The notes under the pieces are model-generated. The model saw only the letters and a program-made list of their open reading frames with translations. It did no database searches and had not been told where the DNA came from. DNA of 64,000 bases from Gammaproteobacteria bacterium (GTDB taxonomy: Bacteria > Pseudomonadota > Gammaproteobacteria > UBA4575): contig CP046178.1 in the NCBI GenBank assembly GCA_014075255.1, positions 1,630,894 through 1,694,893 on the forward strand. The letters are read 5' to 3'. This document shows positions 47,400-58,089 of the stretch, in pieces (position 1 is the first letter of the stretch; every line of letters begins with the position of its first letter). The position numbers and the translations under genes are program-made.

Positions 47400-50300
47400 T
47401 TAGTATTTTCCTGTAATGTCAAAGAACCAACCGTTCGAGTCATAATCGTTATCAGTTAGATCATCATCAAAATCTGTAAAGTTATAACCCGTACCCACCT
47501 TCATGTGCTTGCCAACATGGCGATACACACCTAACAGAGCACCATCTTTACTATCATCACGCTCTTCAGTCTCTAGCCAACGATATTCAAGCAATGCATC
47601 CCACTTCTTAAGCATGTGGTAACGGGCACGTGCTACAGCTAAGTGTGCGCCCGTTTCAAACCACGGCCCGGCTCCACGAGTCACTCGCGTATCACCGGTC
47701 TTGTATGCAAGCTTGGCGCCCACTTCCCATTTCTGATTTACGTCGTAAATTCCTTCCACTGCAAAGATATGGCTGCGTTGATCAGCAAACGAGGTATCTT
47801 GACCACTGCTCGCTAGGTCATATACAAAAGTGTACTTACCCAAAATATTTAATCGGTCATTAAATGCAGGTCGATATGCAAAACCTATATCTAGCTCAGC
47901 ATATTTAGCTTCATCACTCTTATTTGCATCACTATGTGTTGTCGATAATTCAACTTTACCTAACCAACGCAAGCTTTCACTCTGTTGCCATTCAACGGTG
48001 TTTGAAGTAACCCATTGCGCTGCATCTTCATTAGTTTGACTATTATCGTCTTCACGGAATTCAAGCACCGAACCAAATTTAAGATCATCACCTTTATAAC
48101 TCGCACCTAAAGTTGCGGCACGTCTATCAATGTCGCCCTGATCATATTCAATATCATTCTTTTGCATGGATGCAGACAAACGCCACTGATCAGTGAGATC
48201 AAAATCTAGTCCATAAGTACGTGCAATACTTTGCTCTTCTTCACCCTCACCAAATTGGTTTTCACTATATATAGAGAGTCCATTTCCATAATTCTTACGA
48301 GAACCAAATGTATACAGCGATTCACCACTATCCGTGCGATCGGGGTCTGTAGCATAGCTACCATATAGCTCTAATCCATTTGCGGTAGTGTAATTTGTAC
48401 CGACCTGACTAGTCGCACCACTGCCAAAGCCCGCATCTAAACTTATATTCATATTTGGCGTAACATCATATTCAACTCCCAAAACTACGGCGTCTCCACG
48501 ATCACCCGTACTGAGTTCAGTTTTCAATGCCAACCGATCATTAACTTGTGTTTCAACACCAACGGTCGCTAAGGCATTGCTTTCATAATCACCCTCATCA
48601 TCCACAACAACTTGCCCACTGGTATACACTTCAGTTTGCTCAGTTAAGTCATAACGTATTTCCGCACCGGTTAATGTAGCTTCACCATCGGTATTTAAAA
48701 TTTCGTCTTTTTCATCTTCATGTCGTAGTTCTAGACCAACACTTAATCTGTCACTAGCTTCATAGTCACCTTGAATGCTGATTGCCGAAAATTCACTTTC
48801 TGTCTTCTTATCAAGGCTCGTCGCGCGTGCCGTTAAATCTAAACGCTCGGTTGCTTGCCATTGCGCTTCAATACCTGTGTCGATGGTTTCAATACCATCA
48901 TCTAAACGTGCAGTAGAGGAAAAGCCAGCATCACGATCTTTCCACCAACCCATTAAGTAACCTTTATGATCACTTAATTCAGCAAAGTTAACGCGCGCCT
49001 CAACTCCCTTGGCTTCGCCATCAGCATCATCGCTTAGATTATTTTGCTTATTGAAACTAATACCACCATTTGCAGACAAGAAATTATTATCCGCTTGCTT
49101 AGCATCAGACTCTGCATATTCAAGTCGTAAGTAGGTTCCTTTACCTGCACGCAACGTTACATCTGTACCCTTCAATTCATAATCAACGCCATCGCGATCT
49201 TCATTGACATAGGTACCACCCAGCGCAATGAAATCATTTAACCAAGCTTTACCTCGCGCGCCTGTAGTAATGTCATCTGCGCTAAAGGCATCTGGTCGAT
49301 ACTCATAATCTGCTAGCAAGAACACATCATTACCATCTAATGGTGTGTCTCTAATGATTGACGGGCCTGACCCTAAATCAAATTGAGTCAGCGGGCGAGT
49401 TAAAATAATGCGGCCTTGCAGATAATCAATATCAAAATCACGACCATGCTCAAGGGTTAGAGTCTCAACCACTTGCTCAGTATTACGTGTGCGCACCTCC
49501 ACCCAAACTTTTTCAGAGCCTTGCACTACATCAGTATCTCGTAAGTAGTAAAGTGACCCACCGGTTGAAATAAATTCATTATGCGCTGCAGCCGTTTGCG
49601 CTTCACTACCAAACAAATGCACTTCATGTTTATGTTCACCAAATTTAGTGGTATCTACATTTCTATGCTCTAACTTAGCGCCATACAAGCTACGATTGTA
49701 TTGCGCAAACTCAGTACCGGTAAGGTCAGTATTGTAGTTCCCCCACAGTGCCATACTCTTATCCCAATCGACACGTAGATACACTGCACCTTGACTATCG
49801 GTATCATCAATTGTTGTAGAATCATCACCATAAACTGCGTAGTAACGATCCGGGTCAAGGCGTCTAAAGATTTCGGTTGGATCTTCCTCTTCCAAACGAT
49901 CACCCAAATTTCGCAACTCGTCTTCAGTGGAATCTAATTGCGCAGTAACTAAATACTTGCCTTTAATCTTACCTTTTAGGTAGAACGCAACACGGCCATC
50001 GACCCAAACATCTTCATCAAAGTGGTCATCATCACCTAATGCCTCAACACTTCCGGACAAGTCGTTTTCGCCTACGGTTAAGTTTGCAAGCCCAACAATG
50101 AACATATACTTGCCGCTTACATCAACATCTAGAGTTCGCTCAAAATCAAGGCCATTGGCATCACTCACCTCAACCACCATTTGATGTTTTCCTAATGGCA
50201 AATGCTGTTCTAGTACAAACTTACCATCTTCATCAACAATCACTTTTTCGCCATTAACTTTAATCGTGTAATCCTCATCAAGATCAACACCATTTACTCG

Positions 50301-53300
50301 TACACGCGACCCAGCCAATGGAATGGTCTGACGAAGCAAATTCGATTCACCATAGCTTGCTAGCGCAACCTCTTCCCGCTCTTCTTTAAGCTCACGTCTT
50401 TCAACTTTGATAATTAATTCATCTGTAACTGTCAATGCACGTGGAATGGTTTCATCCATACGACCTTGTTTATCAAATACACGTAACACATAAAACAAGC
50501 TTTCCCCTTCTTCAAAATACTTCTCATCAACTAATTGGGCTTGCCATTCAACCGTGTCGGTAAAAGCAAATCTATCACCCGATTGTGTCGCGATTGGTTT
50601 AATTAAATCCCGATCATTGTTTGCGTAAACAGATAATTCCCAACGATCGATAAAGGCAATGTAGTTACTGTAAAGCGTGAAATTAATTGGATCTTTAACT
50701 TCACCGCGTTTAAGAATAATTCCACCCTGTGCAATTGCGTTTAAACGTGGATCTAATGTTGCAGGATCTTCCACTGCCCAAATTGCGCCACCATTTGGAA
50801 TTTCAGACTCGCGTTTGATAATTGGCTCTGATGTAGGAGTGTAATCAATTTCTACTACAGTCTTGGTATAACGCTCATCGTAAACCACATCGATTTCAGT
50901 GCGACGATTCTGCGCCCTACCAACTTTGGTATCGTTTGATGCAATAGGTTTATCCGCACCATGCTCCACAACCGTAATCATGTTTTCGTTTAGATTTAAT
51001 TCTTGTTGCAATATTTTTGCAACTTGTTCGGCGCGCGCTTGCGCTAAGCCATGGTTGTCCCCAAACCTAGCTTTTGTTTTTTCTGAAAGTTTTCGACTAT
51101 CCGCATGACCGGAAATACGTACAACCACTCTCTCTTTATTTTGTAAACGAGAAATCTCTTGCTGCAAAGTATTAAGCGCTGTTTGCGATATTTTGGCTTT
51201 ACCCGAGCTAAAGTAAATCGGATCCACCACATCTTTAATTTCTCGCGTCTCTACCACTTCAACATCTCGTTCAACACGTTTTGATGCACCGTACCCTCTT
51301 TCCATCATTACTGCTTCTTGCGATGGCAATTTCACACCAAAGTTAAACTTACTCATTAGTGCTTGAGTGATACGTAGTACGCGCGGATTCTCAGTTGTAA
51401 ACTCGCTTCCTTCAGGCAACGTTGCTGGATCTACTTTTATAATAAAGTTTCTTCCACGCTCCCAACGACCGCCATCAATATCTGCCAAGTGATAACGACC
51501 ATATTGATCAGTTTCAACCAATAATCCTTCAACCGTTGCCAATCGCACACCTGGAATGCCAGCTTCTTGAATTCCATGGTTTGTAATCGTAATAACAAAT
51601 TCATCACTATCACGTACTGTCATGACCGTTAGATCTTGCGCAGTTAAACCTTTACGTTTCTCATCTCTGTACTCTGCTTGCACATTGCCATCGTTATCTA
51701 CTTTAATAACCGTACCTTCAGCACTTTCAATCACAAAGCTGTTATCACCCTGTAGATCAAGTGGTATACGCACTTCCACTTGATTCTCTTCTATAGAATC
51801 AAACTCGCTGTTGCGGCCGAATATAGTGCCAAGACTATGCCCATCCCAACCAAAGTATTCACTCTTAATAGTAACTTTCGTTGCATGCGCACTGTCTTGC
51901 CAGCCATCTTCATCACGGTCATTAAAGACCTTTCCGATGATAGTAGTCTTTTGCAGAATTGGGTCTTGAATAACTCGAACGGTTGCACTGGCTTCATTAC
52001 TAACATTTACGCCACCTACACCCGCAATACGAGCTGTGTTCACATATTCACCTTCAACCACACCAGAACTTACACGTAATAAGTACCGTATTAGTTGAAC
52101 TTGATTAACGGGTATATCAATATTCTCAAATGTTATTGGATCTGCACCCGATACTGTAATAGCAGACTCAACATCGTCACCAGTATTGATAATTCCGTCT
52201 GGCCCAGCTGTTATCAATAAAGCAGAGTTATCCACATAACTAAATCCACCAGGAATATTATCGACAACTCTTGTGCCAGTGAATGCAGCACCAGAACTAT
52301 TTTCGATTTGTAGATTGTATTGAACAACATCACCAATACTTATTTCATCAGGTGTTGCTGTTTTTGTTAGCAAAACGGGTGCGGTAATTGCAGCGCAATT
52401 GGTTAGTGGAATATTATTATTTAGAACAATCGGATCACCAGCAGTAAAATCAAAACTGTCGTACCACGGTGTATTAGTAATTAAACTAAAGTCTGCTAAA
52501 AATCCTGCAACACCTTCGCCACTACCTAGAATGGTTGGATTAGGCCCACCCGTTCCATCAAAATCTAATGGGTCAACTAGTCTCGATGTGCTCAAAGCTG
52601 TTCCTGGAGGAACCATTATATTCATATTATATATGCCACCACCAGCAAACAAAGCTTGATATCTACCTGCTGAACCATCTTCAAGTAATGTCACAACGCC
52701 GCCGCCCGGTGGCGTGAAACTTACATTACCACCTGGAATAATTTGGCCTGTGGCTTCGCAATAAAAATAACCCAATGGATCACCTATCACTGTTAAGTCA
52801 TCCGTTGCAGCTACTAAATTATTTCCAAGAGTTGTTTGTAGAGAATTAGCTGGAATAACATTTGTAGCAGTACCTTGTGCATTTGATGTTATATCAACTG
52901 CTATATCACAACCGCCCGATGGAATATTAGAACCAGACACATACCTAACAACTGAACTTGCACTTATATCAATTACACCTGGGCAGGTTGTTGCAGGATT
53001 CACAGCAAGTGCTGTCATCCCCGTTGGCATATTATCAACAAGGTCTGCCGTTAATGTGGCTGACCCTACATTCGAGTTACCTAAAGAAATGGTTAAAGTA
53101 GTTGGCGCATTTGCAACGATCGTATCTGGCACACAAGCTTTTGCAACACTAACTGCAGAGTCATCATTATTGATCGTACCAATACCTTGTGCATCATTTA
53201 TTGTTGCATTTACCGGTGCGCTTACATTTACCAAGAAGGTTTCATTTGTCTCGACATTGGTATCACCATTTACATTTACCGTGATTGTAGTGCTGTTGGT

Positions 53301-54380
53301 TCCGGCCACAATGGTGCCGCTACCACCAGTAACTTGTACGTAGTCGGTATCCGCTAAGGTTGCTGTGCCGTCTACAGTATCAAACGTGAAATCGATGTTG
53401 TTCGCTGCATTGCCACCACCATCTACACTGACTGTGAAATTGTAAGCTGTGACACCAGCATTACCTTCCACTATTGTTACGTCATTGATACTTATAAATG
53501 ATAATACTGGCGTGTTTAACGTGTCGGTGGTCGGACCTGGCACTTCCGTGCTGGTCACACTACCGGTGTTATCCACCGTGCCCGCATCCGATTCCGCTTG
53601 GCTCACCACATGCGTGCCGGTTAATACACAGGTCGCACTCGGTGCCAAGGTCACACAGGTATTACTGTTCGGCGTTAACAACGCATCACTGACCACAACA
53701 TTATTCAACGTGGTGTTGCCATCGTTGGTGACCGTGACACTGTAAGTTAAGGTGTCATTCAAGGTGACCGTGGTGCTGGTGTCTTCATCGGCATTGCTAT
53801 CCAAGGTCTTAACAATCGCTAAACTATTATCTTGGATCACTGGCGTGTTTAACGTGTCGGTGGTCGGACCTGGCACTTCCGTGCTGGTCACACTACCGGT
53901 GTTATCCACCGTGCCCGCATCCGATTCCGCTTGGCTCACCACATGCGTGCCGGTTAATACACAGGTCGCACTCGGTGCCAAGGTCACACAGGTATTACTG
54001 TTCGGCGTTAACAACGCATCACTGACCACAACATTATTCAACGTGGTGTTGCCATCGTTGGTGACCGTGACACTGTAAGTTAAGGTGTCATTCAAGGTGA
54101 CCGTGGTGCTGGTGTCTTCATCGGCATTGCTATCCAAGGTCTTAACAATCGCTAAACTTGGCAAATCAAGATTATTACTATCAGTAGCAATGTTGTTACC
54201 AGCAGGATCAGTAACACCAACTGGAGCAGTAACAGTAGCCGTATTTACCAGTGGATCAGGAAATGCTGCATGAACTGGAAAAGAAATTAAGAAAAGAAAT
54301 AATGAAAAAAAACATAAATATGCTTGCATGCACTTTTGTGCATGTCTGCAAGAATGATTTAATTTTCTGAGTTTTAACAC
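47400..54380 (-). CDS. Giant OmpA/beta-barrel surface protein with DUF11-type and Calx-beta domains
   Basis: A 2326-residue exported protein starting at GTG 54380 with AAAGGA 8 bases upstream. In order: signal peptide (FFSLFLFLISFPVHAA); two identical 111-residue DUF11-like repeats (about 74-295); a Calx-beta domain (INDVTIVEGNAGVTAYNF, about 297-405); one DUF7933-like repeat with Cys (about 412-530); a DUF11 domain (VLLTKTATPDEISIGDVVQYN, about 667-790); a SdrD_B-like part (KVFNDRDEDGWQDS); an OmpA peptidoglycan-binding domain (VRISGHADSRKLSEKTK and GRAQNRRTEIDVVY, about 1050-1160); and a large C-terminal beta-barrel (about 1420-2326) ending DSNGWFFDITGKY. It is probably an outer-membrane anchored adhesin or scaffold. 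No function is proven for this layout. Confidence 0.8.
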   Translation of the reverse strand: MLKLRKLNHSCRHAQKCMQAYLCFFSLFLFLISFPVHAAFPDPLVNTATVTAPVGVTDPAGNNIATDSNNLDLPSLAIVKTLDSNADEDTSTTVTLNDTLTYSVTVTNDGNTTLNNVVVSDALLTPNSNTCVTLAPSATCVLTGTHVVSQAESDAGTVDNTGSVTSTEVPGPTTDTLNTPVIQDNSLAIVKTLDSNADEDTSTTVTLNDTLTYSVTVTNDGNTTLNNVVVSDALLTPNSNTCVTLAPSATCVLTGTHVVSQAESDAGTVDNTGSVTSTEVPGPTTDTLNTPVLSFISINDVTIVEGNAGVTAYNFTVSVDGGGNAANNIDFTFDTVDGTATLADTDYVQVTGGSGTIVAGTNSTTITVNVNGDTNVETNETFLVNVSAPVNATINDAQGIGTINNDDSAVSVAKACVPDTIVANAPTTLTISLGNSNVGSATLTADLVDNMPTGMTALAVNPATTCPGVIDISASSVVRYVSGSNIPSGGCDIAVDITSNAQGTATNVIPANSLQTTLGNNLVAATDDLTVIGDPLGYFYCEATGQIIPGGNVSFTPPGGGVVTLLEDGSAGRYQALFAGGGIYNMNIMVPPGTALSTSRLVDPLDFDGTGGPNPTILGSGEGVAGFLADFSLITNTPWYDSFDFTAGDPIVLNNNIPLTNCAAITAPVLLTKTATPDEISIGDVVQYNLQIENSSGAAFTGTRVVDNIPGGFSYVDNSALLITAGPDGIINTGDDVESAITVSGADPITFENIDIPVNQVQLIRYLLRVSSGVVEGEYVNTARIAGVGGVNVSNEASATVRVIQDPILQKTTIIGKVFNDRDEDGWQDSAHATKVTIKSEYFGWDGHSLGTIFGRNSEFDSIEENQVEVRIPLDLQGDNSFVIESAEGTVIKVDNDGNVQAEYRDEKRKGLTAQDLTVMTVRDSDEFVITITNHGIQEAGIPGVRLATVEGLLVETDQYGRYHLADIDGGRWERGRNFIIKVDPATLPEGSEFTTENPRVLRITQALMSKFNFGVKLPSQEAVMMERGYGASKRVERDVEVVETREIKDVVDPIYFSSGKAKISQTALNTLQQEISRLQNKERVVVRISGHADSRKLSEKTKARFGDNHGLAQARAEQVAKILQQELNLNENMITVVEHGADKPIASNDTKVGRAQNRRTEIDVVYDERYTKTVVEIDYTPTSEPIIKRESEIPNGGAIWAVEDPATLDPRLNAIAQGGIILKRGEVKDPINFTLYSNYIAFIDRWELSVYANNDRDLIKPIATQSGDRFAFTDTVEWQAQLVDEKYFEEGESLFYVLRVFDKQGRMDETIPRALTVTDELIIKVERRELKEEREEVALASYGESNLLRQTIPLAGSRVRVNGVDLDEDYTIKVNGEKVIVDEDGKFVLEQHLPLGKHQMVVEVSDANGLDFERTLDVDVSGKYMFIVGLANLTVGENDLSGSVEALGDDDHFDEDVWVDGRVAFYLKGKIKGKYLVTAQLDSTEDELRNLGDRLEEEDPTEIFRRLDPDRYYAVYGDDSTTIDDTDSQGAVYLRVDWDKSMALWGNYNTDLTGTEFAQYNRSLYGAKLEHRNVDTTKFGEHKHEVHLFGSEAQTAAAHNEFISTGGSLYYLRDTDVVQGSEKVWVEVRTRNTEQVVETLTLEHGRDFDIDYLQGRIILTRPLTQFDLGSGPSIIRDTPLDGNDVFLLADYEYRPDAFSADDITTGARGKAWLNDFIALGGTYVNEDRDGVDYELKGTDVTLRAGKGTYLRLEYAESDAKQADNNFLSANGGISFNKQNNLSDDADGEAKGVEARVNFAELSDHKGYLMGWWKDRDAGFSSTARLDDGIETIDTGIEAQWQATERLDLTARATSLDKKTESEFSAISIQGDYEASDRLSVGLELRHEDEKDEILNTDGEATLTGAEIRYDLTEQTEVYTSGQVVVDDEGDYESNALATVGVETQVNDRLALKTELSTGDRGDAVVLGVEYDVTPNMNISLDAGFGSGATSQVGTNYTTANGLELYGSYATDPDRTDSGESLYTFGSRKNYGNGLSIYSENQFGEGEEEQSIARTYGLDFDLTDQWRLSASMQKNDIEYDQGDIDRRAATLGASYKGDDLKFGSVLEFREDDNSQTNEDAAQWVTSNTVEWQQSESLRWLGKVELSTTHSDANKSDEAKYAELDIGFAYRPAFNDRLNILGKYTFVYDLASSGQDTSFADQRSHIFAVEGIYDVNQKWEVGAKLAYKTGDTRVTRGAGPWFETGAHLAVARARYHMLKKWDALLEYRWLETEERDDSKDGALLGVYRHVGKHMKVGTGYNFTDFDDDLTDNDYDSNGWFFDITGKY
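53506..54158 (-). repeat. Perfect 320-bp tandem repeat inside the giant gene
   Basis: Bases 53506-53825 and 53839-54158 appear identical, with a 333-bp period that keeps frame (111 codons). They encode two identical DUF11-like domains, beginning LAIVKTLDSNADEDTSTTV. The repeat is noticeably richer in G+C than its flanks. Full identity implies recent duplication or active homogenisation, and copy number may vary. Confidence 0.95.
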
Positions 54381-54834
54381 TCGTTATTCCTTTAACGCGT
54401 TCATCAACCCACACTCGCCCGCCAACAATTTAGAAAAAACCTAAATTGCTACTCAAAAAATATTGAGCTATTCAAGTCGAGATGAGGCACTAATAATTGC
54501 TTCTGCATGCAGAGCAATTGACGTAAACAATTGACTTTTGAAGGAAATTCTATATCTCCTTGTTGAAGTCAATATTACGGCTATAGCGTCAAATTTTAGA
54601 CGGTACAGGTCTCAAAACTAAGGAATCAGAGGGGTATAACCGATTTAGGAGGCCAATTTGGTGACAGACGGACTTAAGAAAATATTAACTTGATTTGACG
54701 ATAAACTGTTGATTTGCAAGGACAAAAGGAGATTATTTTTAACAAAAAAACACAATTGTGTGTGGACGCGAAAAACTCTATATAATTCAATTATATACGA
54801 AAATTACAGAATAACTTTAGCTAGAAACTTAGTA
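54381..54834. other. Intergenic region upstream of the giant surface-protein gene
   Basis: This 454-base region carries the regulatory DNA of the surface operon. It holds a CAATTTAG/CTAAATTG hairpin (54426-54448), a near-perfect palindrome AATTGCT-TCTGCATGCAGA-GCAATT (54495-54519), and an 8-bp direct repeat CAATTGAC at 54515-54522 and 54528-54535. I saw no further gene and no clear sigma-70 promoter. Confidence 0.5.
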
Positions 54835-55389
54835 TTATTTCCATTTGATATTGCACCCAACACTAGGTTTCTGCTGAAGATTAAATTCTTTATCTTCAGT
54901 AATAGCGTCAAGAGCATGGCGTATATCTACACCTGTAACTGGGACATTATTACCTGGACGAGAATCATCAAGTTGACCTCGATATGCACACCTTAATTCT
55001 TTATCGAAAATATAAAAATCTGGTGTGCACGCTGCATCATAGGATTTTGCAACATCTTGGGTTTCATCATATAAATAGGGGAAGTTATAACCTAATGATT
55101 CTGCCTGTAGCTTCATCTTTTCTGGAGCATCCTCAGGATAGTTTTCTACGTCATTAGAGCTAATCGCAATCATACTAACTCCTCTTAGAGGGAGGTCTAA
55201 CCCAAGCCTTACCAGCTCGTCTTGAATGTGGATTACAAACGGACAGTGATTACAAATGAACATAATCAGTGTCGCTCGCTTACCTCGTAAATCTTGCAAA
55301 CATAAGTCTTTGCCAGACACAACGTCTGGTAAGGTGAAGTTTGGAGCATGTGTGCCTAAAGGCAACATATTTGAAGGGGTCTGTGTCAT
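54835..55389 (-). CDS. Thioredoxin-like AhpC/TSA-family protein (CNHCP type)
   Basis: A 184-residue thioredoxin-fold protein without a signal peptide. The active site is MFICNHCPFVIHIQDELVRLG, a well-known cytoplasmic subgroup with CxxCP. LGTHAPNFTLPDVVSGKDLCLQDLRGKRATLIM is the usual N-terminal half. A TPDFYIFDKELRCAYRGQLDDSRPGN segment with the cis-proline region follows. It probably acts as a thiol reductase or peroxiredoxin-like protein, substrate unknown. It starts MTQTPSNMLPLG, and the second Met is an alternative. It is divergent from metK. Confidence 0.86.
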   Translation of the reverse strand: MTQTPSNMLPLGTHAPNFTLPDVVSGKDLCLQDLRGKRATLIMFICNHCPFVIHIQDELVRLGLDLPLRGVSMIAISSNDVENYPEDAPEKMKLQAESLGYNFPYLYDETQDVAKSYDAACTPDFYIFDKELRCAYRGQLDDSRPGNNVPVTGVDIRHALDAITEDKEFNLQQKPSVGCNIKWK

Positions 55390-55534
55390 AACGTGATCTG
55401 CTTACTTTTCATTGGCTTACACATACGTAAAATAACGCGCCTGAATGTGACTCATATAACTAATGAGTTAATTAATTATTCTACACCTGTAATAAAATGT
55501 CGCTTAAATAGTAGCCTCCACCAAGGAATTAGTA

Positions 55535-56692
55535 ATGCCCATCACTCGCGTTTTTACATCCGAATCTGTTTCTGAAGGCCATCCAGATAAGATGGCAGAT
55601 CAAATATCTGATGCCATTCTAGACGCAATTCTAAAACAAGACACCAACGCTCGTGTAGCCTGCGAAACCATGGTAAAAACCGGCATGGTAGTACTTGCAG
55701 GTGAAATAACAACTTCTGCGCAAATCGAATATGAAAACATTGTACGTGACGCAGTTAATAGTATTGGTTATGACAACTCTGATGTAGGTTTTGATGGCCA
55801 TAACTGTGCTGTGCTAAATGCACTTGGCAAGCAGTCTCCAGATATCGCACAAGGTGTAGATCGGAAATCCAAAGAAGAACAAGGCGCTGGCGACCAAGGC
55901 ATGATGTTTGGTTACGCAAGTAACGAAACAGATGTACTCATGCCTGCACCGATTACATATTCACATAGACTAGTACAAGAACAATCTGAAGTTAGAAAAT
56001 CGGGTAAATTATCCTGGTTACGCCCGGATGCAAAAAGCCAAGTCACTTTTGTTTATGAAGATGGTAAACCTACTGGCATTAATGCAGTGGTGTTGTCCAC
56101 CCAGCATGACCCTGATGTAAGTCAAAAAGATTTACATGAAGCGGTAATGGAGCACATTATTAAACCGACCTTGCCTGAAAAGTGGTTATCAAAAGACACA
56201 AAGTACCACATCAATCCTACTGGTAATTTTGAAATAGGTGGGCCAGTGGGTGACTGTGGCTTAACCGGCCGTAAAATTATTGTAGATACTTACGGCGGCA
56301 TGGCCCGTCACGGTGGTGGAGCGTTTTCTGGCAAAGATCCATCTAAAGTAGATCGCTCAGCAGCGTATGCTGGTCGCTACGTAGCTAAAAACATAGTCGC
56401 AGCAGGTTTAGCTGAGAGATGTGAGATACAAATTTCTTATGCAATTGGTGTAGCACAACCCACTTCGGTATCGATTGATACTTTTGGCACTGGTAAAATT
56501 GCGGATAACAAAATAGAAGATGTTGTACAAGATGTATTCGACCTTCGCCCATACGGAATCGTTACTATGCTCGACTTACTACACCCAATTTATCAATCTA
56601 CAGCAGCTTATGGCCATTTTGGACGTAGTGAAGATAGTTTTCATTGGGAAAGAACTGATAAAATTTCAGAATTAAAAGACCGCGCATCATAG
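55535..56692 (+). CDS. metK: S-adenosylmethionine synthetase
   Basis: A 385-residue MAT enzyme making SAM from methionine and ATP. The signatures [38 protein letters not shown] and [23 protein letters not shown] are intact. AAGGA lies 8 bases before the ATG. It is followed after 53 bases by ahcY, and together they make and recycle SAM. I looked for a SAM-type riboswitch in the 145 bases before it and saw none. Confidence 0.98.
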   Translation: MPITRVFTSESVSEGHPDKMADQISDAILDAILKQDTNARVACETMVKTGMVVLAGEITTSAQIEYENIVRDAVNSIGYDNSDVGFDGHNCAVLNALGKQSPDIAQGVDRKSKEEQGAGDQGMMFGYASNETDVLMPAPITYSHRLVQEQSEVRKSGKLSWLRPDAKSQVTFVYEDGKPTGINAVVLSTQHDPDVSQKDLHEAVMEHIIKPTLPEKWLSKDTKYHINPTGNFEIGGPVGDCGLTGRKIIVDTYGGMARHGGGAFSGKDPSKVDRSAAYAGRYVAKNIVAAGLAERCEIQISYAIGVAQPTSVSIDTFGTGKIADNKIEDVVQDVFDLRPYGIVTMLDLLHPIYQSTAAYGHFGRSEDSFHWERTDKISELKDRAS

Positions 56693-56745
56693 TTACACCA
56701 CATTTACTAAATAAGTTACTTAATGCTTAAGGAGCATAATTAAAT

Positions 56746-58059
56746 ATGACTATTCAATCTGCTGAAAAAATCGACGCGGACTTTAAAGTTGCCGATATAA
56801 ACGGTGCTGAATTTGGCAGAAAAGAAATTGCCATTGCTGAAACAGAAATGCCAGGCTTAATGGCACTGCGCGCAAAATACGGTAAAGAAAAACCACTAAC
56901 AGGTGCGCGTATCGTTGGTTGTTTGCACATGACTATTCAAACTGCTGTGTTAATTGAAACCTTAGTTGAACTAGGTGCAGAAATTCGTTGGTCTTCTTGT
57001 AATATCTTTTCAACACAAGATCATGCGGCAGCGGCCATTGCAGCAAAAGGCATACCGGTCTTCGCATGGAAAGGCGAAACTGAAGAAGAATATGAGTGGT
57101 GTATAGAACAAACTATTACCGGACCAAATGGATGGAAGCCCAATATGATTTTGGATGATGGTGGTGACTTAACCAAAATCATGCATGAAAAATATCCTGA
57201 AATGCTTAAAGATGTAAGAGGTGTTTCTGAAGAAACCACAACGGGTGTACACCGCTTACACGAAATGGAAAAACGTGGCGAATTAAAAGTCCCTGCGTTT
57301 AATGTTAACGACTCGGTAACCAAATCTAAATTCGATAATTTATATGGCTGCCGTGAATCATTAGTAGACGGTATTAAACGTGCAACCGATGTGATGGTTG
57401 CAGGCAAGACTGCAGTTGTTTGTGGTTATGGTGATGTGGGTAAGGGTAGTGCGCAATCTCTACGCGGACTTGGCGCAACTGTTTTGATCACTGAGATTGA
57501 CCCTATTTGTGCATTACAAGCTGCAATGGAAGGTTATAGCGTTGTGAGATTAGAAGATGTTATAGACAGAGCAGATATCTTCGTAACCACCACAGGTAAT
57601 TTTAACGTTATTAACCATGACCATATGGTAGCGATGAAAAATCAAGCGATTGTTTGCAACATTGGCCATTTTGACAATGAAATTGATATCGCAAGCTTGA
57701 AACAGTATCAATGGGAAAATATTAAGCCACAAGTAGACCACATCATATTCCCGGATGGAAAACGTATTATTATGTTAGCCGAAGGTCGCTTAGTGAATTT
57801 AGGCTGTGGAACAGGACACCCAAGCTTTGTTATGTCTAACTCGTTCACCAATCAGGTATTGGCACAAATGGAACTTTGGGGAAATGTTGGCACCTATGAG
57901 AATAAAGTTTATGTTTTACCTAAATCATTGGATGAGGAAGTTGCGCGCTTACACCTAGAAAAAATTGGTGTGAAGTTAACAAAACTCACTAAAGAACAAG
58001 CAGATTATATTAGTGTTGATGTGAATGGTCCTTACAAACCAGACTATTATCGTTATTAA
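56746..58059 (+). CDS. ahcY: S-adenosylhomocysteine hydrolase
   Basis: A 437-residue NAD-dependent enzyme that splits SAH to adenosine and homocysteine. The NAD-binding segment is [25 protein letters not shown], with substrate-site residues in [35 protein letters not shown] and IGHFDNEID. The C-terminus [24 protein letters not shown] is the conserved dimer-contact tail. AAGGAG lies 11 bases before the start. Only 53 bases separate it from metK, too short for a SAH riboswitch. Confidence 0.98.
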   Translation: MTIQSAEKIDADFKVADINGAEFGRKEIAIAETEMPGLMALRAKYGKEKPLTGARIVGCLHMTIQTAVLIETLVELGAEIRWSSCNIFSTQDHAAAAIAAKGIPVFAWKGETEEEYEWCIEQTITGPNGWKPNMILDDGGDLTKIMHEKYPEMLKDVRGVSEETTTGVHRLHEMEKRGELKVPAFNVNDSVTKSKFDNLYGCRESLVDGIKRATDVMVAGKTAVVCGYGDVGKGSAQSLRGLGATVLITEIDPICALQAAMEGYSVVRLEDVIDRADIFVTTTGNFNVINHDHMVAMKNQAIVCNIGHFDNEIDIASLKQYQWENIKPQVDHIIFPDGKRIIMLAEGRLVNLGCGTGHPSFVMSNSFTNQVLAQMELWGNVGTYENKVYVLPKSLDEEVARLHLEKIGVKLTKLTKEQADYISVDVNGPYKPDYYRY

Positions 58060-58089
58060 TTCTGCATAAAGCACTACACTGAACACTCA

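Noticed and set aside
55390-55534. SAM riboswitch before metK
   Set aside because: No SAM-I/II/III core or GNRA/k-turn elements could be recognised; only a small ACTCAT/ATGAGT repeat is present.
56693-56745. SAH riboswitch before ahcY
   Set aside because: The gap is only 53 bases and AT-rich; the conserved pseudoknot core cannot fit.
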